Assembly (NCBI GenBank): GCA_964411275.1
Contig: CAYPKG010000003.1
Location: 1 to 64,000 of the forward strand
Length of the DNA stretch: 64,000 bases
Source of the DNA: CAYPKG01 sp964411275
Lineage (GTDB): Bacteria; Bacillota; Clostridia; Christensenellales; CAG-138
Reading direction: 5' to 3'
Positions 34,144 to 42,146 of the stretch are shown here, piece by piece. The position numbers and the translations under genes were made by a program. The number at the start of each line of letters is the position of its first letter. Position 1 is the first letter of the stretch. The notes below the pieces were generated by a model. The model was given only the letters and a program-made list of their open reading frames with translations. It was not told where the DNA came from and searched no databases.

Positions 34144-34183
34144 TTCTTTATACGGGCGCTTTTGCATGCGCCCGTATAAGGAA
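34144..34183. repeat. Large hairpin 2 between iolN and iolO
   Basis: Arms TTATACGGGCGC (34148-34159) and GCGCCCGTATAA (34168-34179) pair perfectly and extend outward by four more pairs (one G-U). No T run follows; the iolO ribosome site (AAAGGAG, 34197-34203) is 14 bases downstream. Could stabilise the upstream message or attenuate iolO. Confidence 0.88.
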
Positions 34184-34211
34184 GCACTTCAAATAAAAGG
34201 AGCGGTTGCAT

Positions 34212-35027
34212 ATGAATATACTGTCACAAACCGTACCCATTCAATTCGACACAGGCTTCTCCCCCTACTCTGCGGCAGGCTGGCGGGAAGCATTCGCGGA
34301 CGTAGCGCGCCGGGGGCTGACCGGGGTGGAGATCGCCGTGGCCTATCCCGATCAAGTGGACGCTGAGGACGTAATGGCGGAGGCTATCAAAAACGGGCTT
34401 GCCATCACCACCATCTCCACCGGCCAGATCTACGCCTTGGAGGGCGCGTACCTAACGGCGCCGGACCCCAAAAAGCGCAAACAGGCCCAGGACGTGCTGC
34501 GGGGGCATATCGACCTGTCCGCAAAGCTAAACCGCCCTCCGGTGACGATAGGGCTTATTCGCGGGAAAATGGAGCCCGGGGAACCCGCAGCGCTTTTGAT
34601 GCTCCTTGGCGAAACGCTGCTTCCCCTATGCGACTATGCCCTGGAGCGGGGCGTGACGCTGCAATTTGAGGCCATCAACAAATCCGAAACCAGCATCATC
34701 AATTCCATGGAGGAATGCCTCACGTTTTTCGAATGCCTGGGCAACCCCCCCGCACTAGGTGTGCTGTACGATACCTATCATTCCAATCTGGAGGACGGGG
34801 ACGTACTCTCCGCCATCAAAAGCGCAAAGGGAAGAATAACCAACGTGCACCTGGCGGACTCCCACCGGGGGCTTCCCGGCGAGGGAACCATCGACTTCAA
34901 GGCAATTTATTTAACATTGATGGAAACAGGCTATGCGGGGGCCATCGCCCTGGAAACCCAGTGCGTGCCCTCCAAAGAACATGTATTGGCCAATTACGCA
35001 AACAGCATATTCGGCGTCGTCTCTTAA
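34212..35027 (+). CDS. iolO: 5-keto-L-gluconate epimerase (IolO-like, xylose-isomerase-like TIM barrel)
   Basis: A 271-residue sugar isomerase/epimerase of the AP-endonuclease-2-like family, similar to Thermotoga IolO (GVEIAVAYP, AITTISTGQIYALEG, IGLIRGKMEPGE, LQFEAINKSETSIINS, GVLYDTYHSNLED, VHLADSHRGLPGEGTIDF). Metal ligands are the Glu in FEAIN, Asp in YDTYH, His in VHLAD and Glu in LETQC. It converts 5-keto-L-gluconate to D-tagaturonate, the UxaE substrate. The ATG at 34212 follows AAAGGAG by eight bases. Confidence 0.86.
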   Translation: MNILSQTVPIQFDTGFSPYSAAGWREAFADVARRGLTGVEIAVAYPDQVDAEDVMAEAIKNGLAITTISTGQIYALEGAYLTAPDPKKRKQAQDVLRGHIDLSAKLNRPPVTIGLIRGKMEPGEPAALLMLLGETLLPLCDYALERGVTLQFEAINKSETSIINSMEECLTFFECLGNPPALGVLYDTYHSNLEDGDVLSAIKSAKGRITNVHLADSHRGLPGEGTIDFKAIYLTLMETGYAGAIALETQCVPSKEHVLANYANSIFGVVS

Positions 35028-35055
35028 TTTTCAGCCAGTATGAGGAGGAAGTATC

Positions 35056-36072
35056 ATGATTAATATCGGTATTATCGGAGCGGGGCGCATTGGACAGGTA
35101 CACGGGAAAAGCATTTTAACCGGCGTGGACGGCGCCCGGGTTGGGGCCATCGCCGATCCCTATCTCACTCAACAAGCCTCGGATTGGGCAAAAAGCGTGG
35201 GCATTGAGAATATCTACACCGACTACACCAAGATACTGGACGATCCGAATATCGACGCGGTGCTGATCTGCTCTTCCACGGACACCCACTCTAAAATCTC
35301 CATCGAGGCCATCAACGCGGGCAAGCATGTGTTCTGCGAAAAGCCCATCGACCACGACCTTTCGAAAATCGCGGACGTGGAGGCGGCCCTCAAAAACGCC
35401 AATAAAAAGCTGGTGTATCAGGTCGGCTTTAACCGCCGGTTTGACCACAATTTCCGCGCCCTCAAGGACGCGGTCGTGGCGGGCAAGGTGGGGGACATCC
35501 AGTTTGTGCGCATCAGCTCCCGGGATCCCCAGCCGCCTCCGGCAGCGTACGTAAAAAGCTCCGGCGGCCTGTTTATGGACATGATGATCCACGACCTCGA
35601 CATGCTCCGCTTCCTTTCCGGCGCGGAAGTCGAGGAAGTGTACGCCCAGGGCGCGGTGTTGATCGACCCCGCCATCGGCGCGGAGGGCGACGTGGACACC
35701 GCCACGGTTTGCGCAAGGCTCAGCAACGGCGCACTGGCTCTCATCGACAATTCCCGGGAGGCGGTCTACGGATACGACCAGCGGGCTGAGGTGTTCGGCT
35801 CGAAAGGCTCTGTCCAGTGCGGAAACGATACGGCCTCCACAGCGGTGCTTTCCACCGTTGACGGCGTTGTGTCGGAAAAGCCCCTGTGGTTTTTCCTGGA
35901 GCGGTACATGGCCGCGTATCAGGCGGAGGTTCGGGCGTTCGTCAACAGTATTCAAAACGGAACCCCAGCCGAGGTGGGCGTGGAAGCAGGGCGCATGTCC
36001 ATCATTCTGGCGCTGGCGTGCATGCGCTCTGTCGCCGAAAACCGGCCGGTCAAGCTCAGCGAAATTCAGTAA
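35056..36072 (+). CDS. iolG: Inositol 2-dehydrogenase (IolG-like, Gfo/Idh/MocA family)
   Basis: A 338-residue NAD-dependent dehydrogenase. Rossmann motif is IGIIGAGRIGQVHG, the catalytic lysine lies in FCEKPID (residues ~94-100), and the substrate motif GLFMDMMIHDLDMLRF carries the conserved Asp and His of inositol dehydrogenases. It starts the pathway by oxidising myo-inositol (or another cyclitol) to scyllo-inosose. It lies 28 bp after iolO with AGGAGG upstream. Other Gfo/Idh substrates are possible, but iolM, iolN and iolO next to it favour inositol. Confidence 0.87.
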   Translation: MINIGIIGAGRIGQVHGKSILTGVDGARVGAIADPYLTQQASDWAKSVGIENIYTDYTKILDDPNIDAVLICSSTDTHSKISIEAINAGKHVFCEKPIDHDLSKIADVEAALKNANKKLVYQVGFNRRFDHNFRALKDAVVAGKVGDIQFVRISSRDPQPPPAAYVKSSGGLFMDMMIHDLDMLRFLSGAEVEEVYAQGAVLIDPAIGAEGDVDTATVCARLSNGALALIDNSREAVYGYDQRAEVFGSKGSVQCGNDTASTAVLSTVDGVVSEKPLWFFLERYMAAYQAEVRAFVNSIQNGTPAEVGVEAGRMSIILALACMRSVAENRPVKLSEIQ

Positions 36073-36086
36073 GGAGGATATCCATC

Positions 36087-37148
36087 ATGAAGAAGAAATA
36101 TGCCCTCGCGTGCCCAACCAGTATGGGCGTGCGCATCACCCCGGACGACCGCCAGAGCGTGCACACAAGCAAGCACTTTATACTTCAGGCCACCAGCGCG
36201 GAAACCAATGTGCTAAACGTGGCGTCCTCCCTTGGCTACCCCTGCCTGGCGCTGACCAAATTCGTGGCAGACAGCCCCATCGCGGCGTTCATCAAGTCCG
36301 AGCTTCGCGGGAGGAACATATCCTTTGAGGGCCAGGACGTCCCTCAGGGCGGGCCGTGGGGCTACCGGCATCAGTTCAACATCGCGGACAGCGGCTTCGG
36401 CCTGCGCGGGCCCCGGGTATGGAACGACCGGGCGGGCGAAGTGGGGCGCACCCTTTCCATCGACGATTTCGACATCCCCCGGATATTCGGGGAGGAAGGC
36501 GTTGAATTTCTGCACATTTCCGGGCTGATCGCTGCCCTGTCCCCAGAAACCAGCGCCTTTTGCGTGGAGTTGGCGAAGGCCGCAAAGGGTTACGGCACCA
36601 AAGTCAGCTTCGACCTCAACCACCGCGCTTCCTTTTGGGAAGGCCGGGACGAAGAGCTGACAAAGGCGTTTCAGGAGATCGCATCCCTATCTGATGTGCT
36701 GGTGGGCAACGAGGAGGATTATCAGCTGGCATTAAAGCTCAAGGGCCCGGAAGCGGGCGGCGAGGATCTCGCATCAAAGATTGAAGGCTTCAAGGGTATG
36801 ATCCGCGAAGCGCAAAAAGCATATCCCAGCACGAAGTATTTCGCCAACACGCTTCGCCAGGTTCTAAGCGCCAACGAGCATCTTTGGGGCGCCATGTTCT
36901 ACGCCAACGGGGAATGGTTCGTGGAAGAACCCCGCTTGATCCCGGTTCTCGACCGGATTGGCGGTGGCGACGGGTTCACCGGCGGGCTTCTCTACGGGAT
37001 ATTCAGTGGCTGGGAACCGGAGAAATGCCTGCAATTCGGCTGGGCCAGCGGGGTGTTGGCCGCCACGTCCCTCAACGACTACGGCAGCCCCGCCGACGAG
37101 CAACAAGTGTTTAGTATTTACCAGGGCAATGCCCGGGTCAAGCGCTGA
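36087..37148 (+). CDS. PfkB-family sugar-acid kinase (2-keto-3-deoxygluconate kinase-like)
   Basis: A 353-residue ribokinase-family protein. Catalytic motif is DRIGGGDGFTGGLLYG (base Asp ~295). Segments LHISGLIAALSP, KVSFDLNHRASFW and VLVGNEEDY resemble KdgK-type kinases. It would phosphorylate 2-keto-3-deoxygluconate formed from mannonate. The UxuA dehydratase that makes that compound is not in the window. The ATG at 36087 with AAGGAGG is preferred; the longer open frame to 35886 lies inside iolG. Cotranscribed with iolG and the next gene. Confidence 0.8.
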   Translation: MKKKYALACPTSMGVRITPDDRQSVHTSKHFILQATSAETNVLNVASSLGYPCLALTKFVADSPIAAFIKSELRGRNISFEGQDVPQGGPWGYRHQFNIADSGFGLRGPRVWNDRAGEVGRTLSIDDFDIPRIFGEEGVEFLHISGLIAALSPETSAFCVELAKAAKGYGTKVSFDLNHRASFWEGRDEELTKAFQEIASLSDVLVGNEEDYQLALKLKGPEAGGEDLASKIEGFKGMIREAQKAYPSTKYFANTLRQVLSANEHLWGAMFYANGEWFVEEPRLIPVLDRIGGGDGFTGGLLYGIFSGWEPEKCLQFGWASGVLAATSLNDYGSPADEQQVFSIYQGNARVKR

Positions 37149-37159
37149 TTAGGAGGAAC

Positions 37160-38614
37160 ATGAGTATGCAAAAAGCGGATATCGGTCTTATCGGTCTTGC
37201 CGTGATGGGCGAGAACCTGGTTATGAATATGGAAAATAAGGGCTTTCGCGTGGCGGTGTTCAACCGCACCGTGGAAAAGGTGGACGCGTTCACGATGGGC
37301 CGGGCCAAGGGCAAAAACATCGTGGGCTGCCACAGCCTGGAAGAACTAAGAGACGCGCTCTCAACCCCCCGAAAGGTCATGCTGCTGGTGAAGGCGGGCC
37401 AGGCGGTGGACGACTACATTGAAAAGCTCCTTGCGGTGCTGGAGCCGGGGGACGTGATCATCGACGGCGGCAACTCCCACTTTCCGGACACCATCCGCAG
37501 AACCGCGTATGTAGAAAGCAAGGGCCTGCTGTACGTCGGCACAGGCGTGTCCGGCGGCGAGGAGGGCGCTTTAAAAGGCCCGTCCATGATGCCCGGGGGC
37601 TCCCCCCAGGCATGGCCGCTGGTAAAGCCCATCTTTCAGGCGGTCTGCGCCAAAGTGGACGGTGAACCCTGCTGTGACTGGGTAGGAGAAAACGGCGCTG
37701 GGCATTTCGTGAAGATGGTGCATAACGGCATCGAATACGGCGACATGCAATTGATCTGCGAGGCGTACCAGATCATGCGCGACGGCTTGGGCATGAGCGC
37801 AAAGGAGATGAGCGGGGTATTTCACGAGTGGAACGAGGGAGAGCTAAATAGCTACCTCATCGAGATCACCCGTGACATCCTCGCCTACAAGGATGCGGAC
37901 GGCGGCCCCATCGTGGACAAAATCCTGGACGCCGCCGGGCAAAAGGGCACCGGCAAATGGACGGCCATCTCCGCGTTGGACGAGGGCGTACCGCTGACGC
38001 TGATCGGCGAGGCGGTATTTAGCCGCTGCCTCTCCGCCATGAAGGACGAGCGGGTGCGCGCTGCGAAGGTGTTCCCCCATGCGCCGGCAGCACTAAACGT
38101 GGACAAAGCGCAGTTCATCGACAGCATTAAAAAGGCGCTTTACGCCAGCAAAATCATATCCTACGCCCAGGGGTATACGCTCCTTGGCGCGGCGGCGAAA
38201 ACCTACGGCTGGAACCTCAATTACGGCGGCATCGCGTTGATGTGGCGGGGGGGCTGCATCATCCGCAGCGTGTTCCTTGGCAAGATCAAGGAAGCCTATG
38301 ACAACGATCCTGCGCTGTCAAATCTCTTGCTGGATCCCTACTTCGAAAACGCCATCCGCGACCTCATTCCCGCATGGCGGGAGGTGGTGGCAGCAGCAGC
38401 GCTTTCGGGCATTCCCGCCCCGGCCATGTCCAGCGCATTGGCCTATTTCGACGGATACACCACCGAAAACCTCCCCGCCAACCTATTGCAGGCCCAACGG
38501 GACTATTTCGGCACCCATTCCTACGAGCGTACGGACGCGCCCAGGGGCCAGTTCTTCCACACCAACTGGACGGGTGAGGGCGGCGATACCGCAGCCAGCA
38601 CCTATAACGCATAA
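37160..38614 (+). CDS. gnd: 6-phosphogluconate dehydrogenase, decarboxylating
   Basis: A 484-residue oxidoreductase of the pentose phosphate pathway (6-phosphogluconate to ribulose 5-phosphate, CO2 and reduced NAD(P)). The nucleotide site reads IGLIGLAVMGENLVMNME, followed by FNRT, the substrate motif IDGGNSHF and the catalytic block GENGAGHFVKMVHNGIEYGDMQ. The C-terminal tail DAPRGQFFHTNWTG is intact. The ATG at 37166 has better spacing from AGGAGG than the one at 37160. Inclusion in the island suggests that a gluconate-type branch or NADPH supply is part of the pathway. Confidence 0.95.
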   Translation: MSMQKADIGLIGLAVMGENLVMNMENKGFRVAVFNRTVEKVDAFTMGRAKGKNIVGCHSLEELRDALSTPRKVMLLVKAGQAVDDYIEKLLAVLEPGDVIIDGGNSHFPDTIRRTAYVESKGLLYVGTGVSGGEEGALKGPSMMPGGSPQAWPLVKPIFQAVCAKVDGEPCCDWVGENGAGHFVKMVHNGIEYGDMQLICEAYQIMRDGLGMSAKEMSGVFHEWNEGELNSYLIEITRDILAYKDADGGPIVDKILDAAGQKGTGKWTAISALDEGVPLTLIGEAVFSRCLSAMKDERVRAAKVFPHAPAALNVDKAQFIDSIKKALYASKIISYAQGYTLLGAAAKTYGWNLNYGGIALMWRGGCIIRSVFLGKIKEAYDNDPALSNLLLDPYFENAIRDLIPAWREVVAAAALSGIPAPAMSSALAYFDGYTTENLPANLLQAQRDYFGTHSYERTDAPRGQFFHTNWTGEGGDTAASTYNA

Positions 38615-38628
38615 GGAGGGAAAGGATT

Positions 38629-39480
38629 ATGAAGCTTCCCTATCAACCGGATTTTAACGGCAAGGTGGCCGTGGTGACCGGCGGCGCAGGCGTGCTGTGC
38701 GCCATGTTCGCACGTGCGCTTGCGGCCTGCGGCGCGAAGGTGGCGATACTGGATTTGGCAGAGGAAAAGGCGCAATTGGTGGCGGAAGAAATCACCGCCT
38801 CTGGGGGAACCGCCATGGCCGTGAAGGTCAACGTGCTGGAAAAAGCCAGCGTGGAGGCGGCACATCAGGCGGTACTGAGCGCCTACGGCAAATGCTCCAT
38901 TCTCGTCAACGGCGCGGGCGGCAACAACCCCCGGGCCACCTGCGATGATGAGTTTTTCGATCCTGCGACGCTGCTGGATCCGGAAAAGAAAAGCTTTTTC
39001 GACATCGACCCCGCCGGGTTTGATTTCGTATTCGGCCTGAACATGAAGGGCACGCTGCTGCCCACCCAGGCGTTTGCACTGGACATGGCGGAGGCGCAGC
39101 AGGGAGCCATCCTCAATATCAGCTCCATGAACGCATTCACGCCGCTGACAAAAATCCCGGCGTATTCCGCGGCAAAGGCGGCGGTGTCCAACTTCACCCA
39201 GTGGCTTTCTGTCCACTTTGCCAAATCCGGCATCCGGGTCAACGCCATCGCACCGGGCTTTTTCAGCACCGCGCAAAACGCCGCGCTTTTGTGGAACCCA
39301 GACGGAACGCCCACGGCGCGCACTGGCAAGATATTGAGAAACACGCCCATGGAGCGCTTCGGGGAAGCGCAGGAGCTATTAGGCGGCCTGCTGTTCCTCC
39401 TCGACGACAAGGCTTCCGCGTTCGTCACAGGCGTGGTGCTGCCCATCGACGGCGGCTTCGCGGCGTATTCGGGGGTGTAG
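38629..39480 (+). CDS. uxuB: SDR-family D-mannonate oxidoreductase / fructuronate reductase
   Basis: A 283-residue short-chain dehydrogenase. The cofactor motif is VVTGGAGVLCAMFA, with NGAGGNN further on, and the catalytic Ser-Tyr-Lys is in NISSMN and YSAAK. A loop insertion around residues 105-125 (PEKKSFFDIDPAG) and the C-terminal AFVTGVVLPIDGGFAAYSGV match the Gram-positive UxuB group. It reduces D-fructuronate, the UxaE product, to D-mannonate. Its stop is three bases before the LarA-like gene. Confidence 0.85.
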   Translation: MKLPYQPDFNGKVAVVTGGAGVLCAMFARALAACGAKVAILDLAEEKAQLVAEEITASGGTAMAVKVNVLEKASVEAAHQAVLSAYGKCSILVNGAGGNNPRATCDDEFFDPATLLDPEKKSFFDIDPAGFDFVFGLNMKGTLLPTQAFALDMAEAQQGAILNISSMNAFTPLTKIPAYSAAKAAVSNFTQWLSVHFAKSGIRVNAIAPGFFSTAQNAALLWNPDGTPTARTGKILRNTPMERFGEAQELLGGLLFLLDDKASAFVTGVVLPIDGGFAAYSGV

Positions 39481-39483
39481 GGG

Positions 39484-40764
39484 ATGGAGCTTTGCCTGCG
39501 CGCGAAAACGGATATGGGTCTAAGCGACGGGGAACTAAAGGAAGGGCTTCTCGCCCTTCTCCAGTCCCGTCCTGCAAAAAAAGTGCTCATCATACCGCCG
39601 GATTATACCCGGTTTTACAGCAAAGCGGGGTTTATCACCAGCGTCTGCTATGAGTATTACACGACTCTGGGGGCTAATGTGGATATACTCCCCGCCCTGG
39701 GCACCCATGTACCCTTGACGAAGGAGGAAGCGGCCCTGATGTTCCCAGGCGTGCCGTTCTCCCGGTTCATCCCCCACAACTGGCGCACGGACGTGATGAA
39801 GCTGGGGGAAATCCCCGGGGAATTTTTAAACGAGCGCACTGAGGGGCTATGGACACAGCCTGTGGAGGTGGAGATCAACCGCCTGGTCATGGACGAAAGC
39901 TATGACCTCATACTCTCCCCGGGACAGGTGGTGCCCCACGAGGTGGTGGGCATGGCAAACCACGCGAAAAACCTGTTCGTGGGCGTGGGCGGCGCGGATA
40001 TGATCAACAAAAGTCACATGGTAGGCGCGGTGTACGGCATGGAGCGCATGATGGGCCGGGACCACACGCCGGTGCGGGCCATGTTCGACTACGCGTTTGA
40101 AACGTTTCTTGCGCACCGCCCAGTGTTGTTTTTGCTCACCGTCACCACCGCGCCAAACGACGAAATCCGCACCCACGGCCTGTTTTGCGGGCCCAAGCGG
40201 GATACCCTGTGCGAAGCAGTCAAGCTGGCCCAGGAAATCAATATCGATTTTGTGGAGCAAGGGATTAAAAAATGCGTGGTATATCTCACGCCCGGGGAAT
40301 TCAAAAGCACCTGGCTGGGGAACAAAGCAATTTACCGTACCCGCATGGCCATCGCCGACGGCGGCGAGCTCATCGTTCTCGCCCCTGGGGTGGAGCGCTT
40401 TGGCGAGGACGGGCTGGTGGATCAATTGATCCGCAAATACGGCTATACCGGCAGAACCCGCATCCTCTCTTTGTTTCAGGAACCGGAAAACGAGGATCTC
40501 CGGGCGAACATGGGGGCCGCGGCGCATCTCATTCACGGCTCCTCAGACGGTCGCTTTTCCATCACCTATGCGGTGAAGCACATCAGCGAGGAGGAGATCG
40601 GGGGCGTTGGTTTCACCCCCGCAAGCTATGACGCGCTGGTAAAGCGCTATGACCCGGCAAAGCTTCAATACGGCTACAACACACTCCCGGACGGTGAGGA
40701 AATCTTCTTTATCCCGAACCCCGCATTGGGCCTGTGGATCAATCGGGAAACATTTCAGGGATAG
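39484..40764 (+). CDS. LarA-family (nickel-pincer) racemase/epimerase homologue
   Basis: A 426-residue protein of the LarA superfamily, whose lactate racemase founder uses a nickel-pincer nucleotide. The family motifs are PPDYTRFYS, LGTHVPLT (candidate catalytic His), the second His region VVPHEVVGMANH, and FVGVGGADMINKSHMVG containing the pincer-binding Lys. Characterised homologues include 2-epimerases of sugar acids, which would suit an aldonate such as mannonate or gluconate. LarB, LarC and LarE, needed to make the cofactor, are not in the window. Last gene of the operon, followed by a terminator. Confidence 0.82.
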   Translation: MELCLRAKTDMGLSDGELKEGLLALLQSRPAKKVLIIPPDYTRFYSKAGFITSVCYEYYTTLGANVDILPALGTHVPLTKEEAALMFPGVPFSRFIPHNWRTDVMKLGEIPGEFLNERTEGLWTQPVEVEINRLVMDESYDLILSPGQVVPHEVVGMANHAKNLFVGVGGADMINKSHMVGAVYGMERMMGRDHTPVRAMFDYAFETFLAHRPVLFLLTVTTAPNDEIRTHGLFCGPKRDTLCEAVKLAQEINIDFVEQGIKKCVVYLTPGEFKSTWLGNKAIYRTRMAIADGGELIVLAPGVERFGEDGLVDQLIRKYGYTGRTRILSLFQEPENEDLRANMGAAAHLIHGSSDGRFSITYAVKHISEEEIGGVGFTPASYDALVKRYDPAKLQYGYNTLPDGEEIFFIPNPALGLWINRETFQG

Positions 40765-40773
40765 ACGTAAGGT

Positions 40774-40811
40774 CGAAAAACCGCCGCTGAAGCATCAGCG
40801 GCGGTTTTTCG
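40774..40811. terminator. Bidirectional terminator after the catabolic operon
   Basis: Perfect 16-pair stem (40774-40789 with 40796-40811), six-base loop, A-rich arm on one side and T-rich arm on the other. It separates two convergent genes. Confidence 0.93.
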
Positions 40812-40833
40812 AGGGTAAGCCAATTTGTCATGC

Positions 40834-41982
40834 TTATTTCCCAAACAGTTCCGCTGCCCGGCGCATGTTCTCCATAATCGGCACTTGAAAGGGGCAGCGC
40901 GTTTCGCACAAGCCACATTGGATGCATTCTCCGGCGTGATGGGGCAAAACCTTGTAATGCTCCCGCACGGTTTCCGGAACCTCTCCCTGGGCCACCGCAA
41001 GGTTCAAAAACTTCGTGACGTCCGCTACTGCAATCCCTTTGGGGCAGGGCGCACAATGGCCACAGTACATGCAGTGCCCCTGCCAGCTGATTTTCGGCAT
41101 GGAAGCCAAGGCGCGAGCATAGTCCTTTTCACTCTCCGCTGCAGTCTCGTAAGCGATGCTGGCCGCCAAATCCTCCATGGACCGGGCGCCAACCATCACC
41201 GACGCCACGCCAGGGCGGGTCAGCGCGTAATGGATGCACTGCAGCGCGGTCAGCGCCTTGCCCGCCGGGGAAAGCGTTTCGCTCAATAAATCCCCGCCGC
41301 CAAAGGCTTTCATCACCGTGATCCCCACCCCCAGCCTCTGACAGGTTTCATACAGCAGCTGGCGCTCCGGGTCCATATTCAGCAACGGCTCCGCATAGTT
41401 TTTTTCATCCCACAGGGACTCCACGTCCTCGTTTCCGGGCTGCAGGTCATAACAGGGGTTCACACTAAAAAGCAGCACGTCAATCAGCCCGCTGTTTACA
41501 GCCGCCAGCGCCACCGCCGGGTTATGGCTGGACAAGCCGATGGTGCGGATCACCCCGGACGCCTTCAACTCCTGCGCGTAGCGCATCACGTCGCCGTTTT
41601 GACAGGCCTCCCAGTCCGACACCTGATCCACATAATGGATCATCCCGATTTCCACATGATCGGTTTCAAGCCGCTTGAGCTGATCTTCAAAGCTTTCCTT
41701 CACTTCCCCGATTTCCCGGGTGCGCTTGTACTGCCCTTCCTGCCACATGGTACAAAGGTGCGCCTGCAATATAAACCTGTCCCGGCGGCCGCGAAGGGCA
41801 CGCCCTAAATTGGAGCGAAGTTCCGGGTTGGGGATGTACAGGTCGATGAGGTTGACCCCCTCCGCCTCCATCCGGTCGAGATACCCGTTGATTGTTTCGA
41901 ATGTCTTATCCAAAAAGCCTTCGCAACCCATGCCGATCTCACTGACGAAAAGCCCCGTTCGCCCTAGTTCACGATAAACCAT
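40834..41982 (-). CDS. Aldo/keto reductase with C-terminal [4Fe-4S] domain
   Basis: A 382-residue protein. The N-terminal TIM barrel (1-270) begins RELGRTGLFVSEIGMG, and the C-terminus has CMYCGHCAPCPKG (about 305-317) and CIQCGLCETRCPF (about 353-365), two ferredoxin-like clusters. These fused reductases are common in anaerobes, but substrates are largely unknown. The barrel lacks a clear canonical catalytic tyrosine at the usual position (the segment reads NLIDLYIPNPE). It is convergent to the catabolic operon and may be unrelated. Confidence 0.85.
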   Translation of the reverse strand: MVYRELGRTGLFVSEIGMGCEGFLDKTFETINGYLDRMEAEGVNLIDLYIPNPELRSNLGRALRGRRDRFILQAHLCTMWQEGQYKRTREIGEVKESFEDQLKRLETDHVEIGMIHYVDQVSDWEACQNGDVMRYAQELKASGVIRTIGLSSHNPAVALAAVNSGLIDVLLFSVNPCYDLQPGNEDVESLWDEKNYAEPLLNMDPERQLLYETCQRLGVGITVMKAFGGGDLLSETLSPAGKALTALQCIHYALTRPGVASVMVGARSMEDLAASIAYETAAESEKDYARALASMPKISWQGHCMYCGHCAPCPKGIAVADVTKFLNLAVAQGEVPETVREHYKVLPHHAGECIQCGLCETRCPFQVPIMENMRRAAELFGK

Positions 41983-42026
41983 ATTTCACCTTACCTTTCC
42001 AGCCGCGCTGCAAAATACTCACAAAT

Positions 42027-42070
42027 GTCAAAAAACCATCGCTGCTGCGCAGCGGCGGCGCTTTTTTGAC
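42027..42070 (-). terminator. Terminator of the tocopherol-cyclase-like gene
   Basis: Outer arms GTCAAAAAA and TTTTTTGAC (nine pairs) enclose a GC-rich inner stem. It lies 77 bp after the stop at 42147. Confidence 0.7.
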
Positions 42071-42146
42071 ATGCCGTAGTCATATCCATTATAAAACTTA
42101 AAGTTAGGTTTAAGTCAAGAGCTTTGGGAACTATTTGAAATCTTCC

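Noticed and set aside
34144..34183. Rho-independent terminator after iolN
   Set aside because: The stem is strong but no T run follows on either strand.
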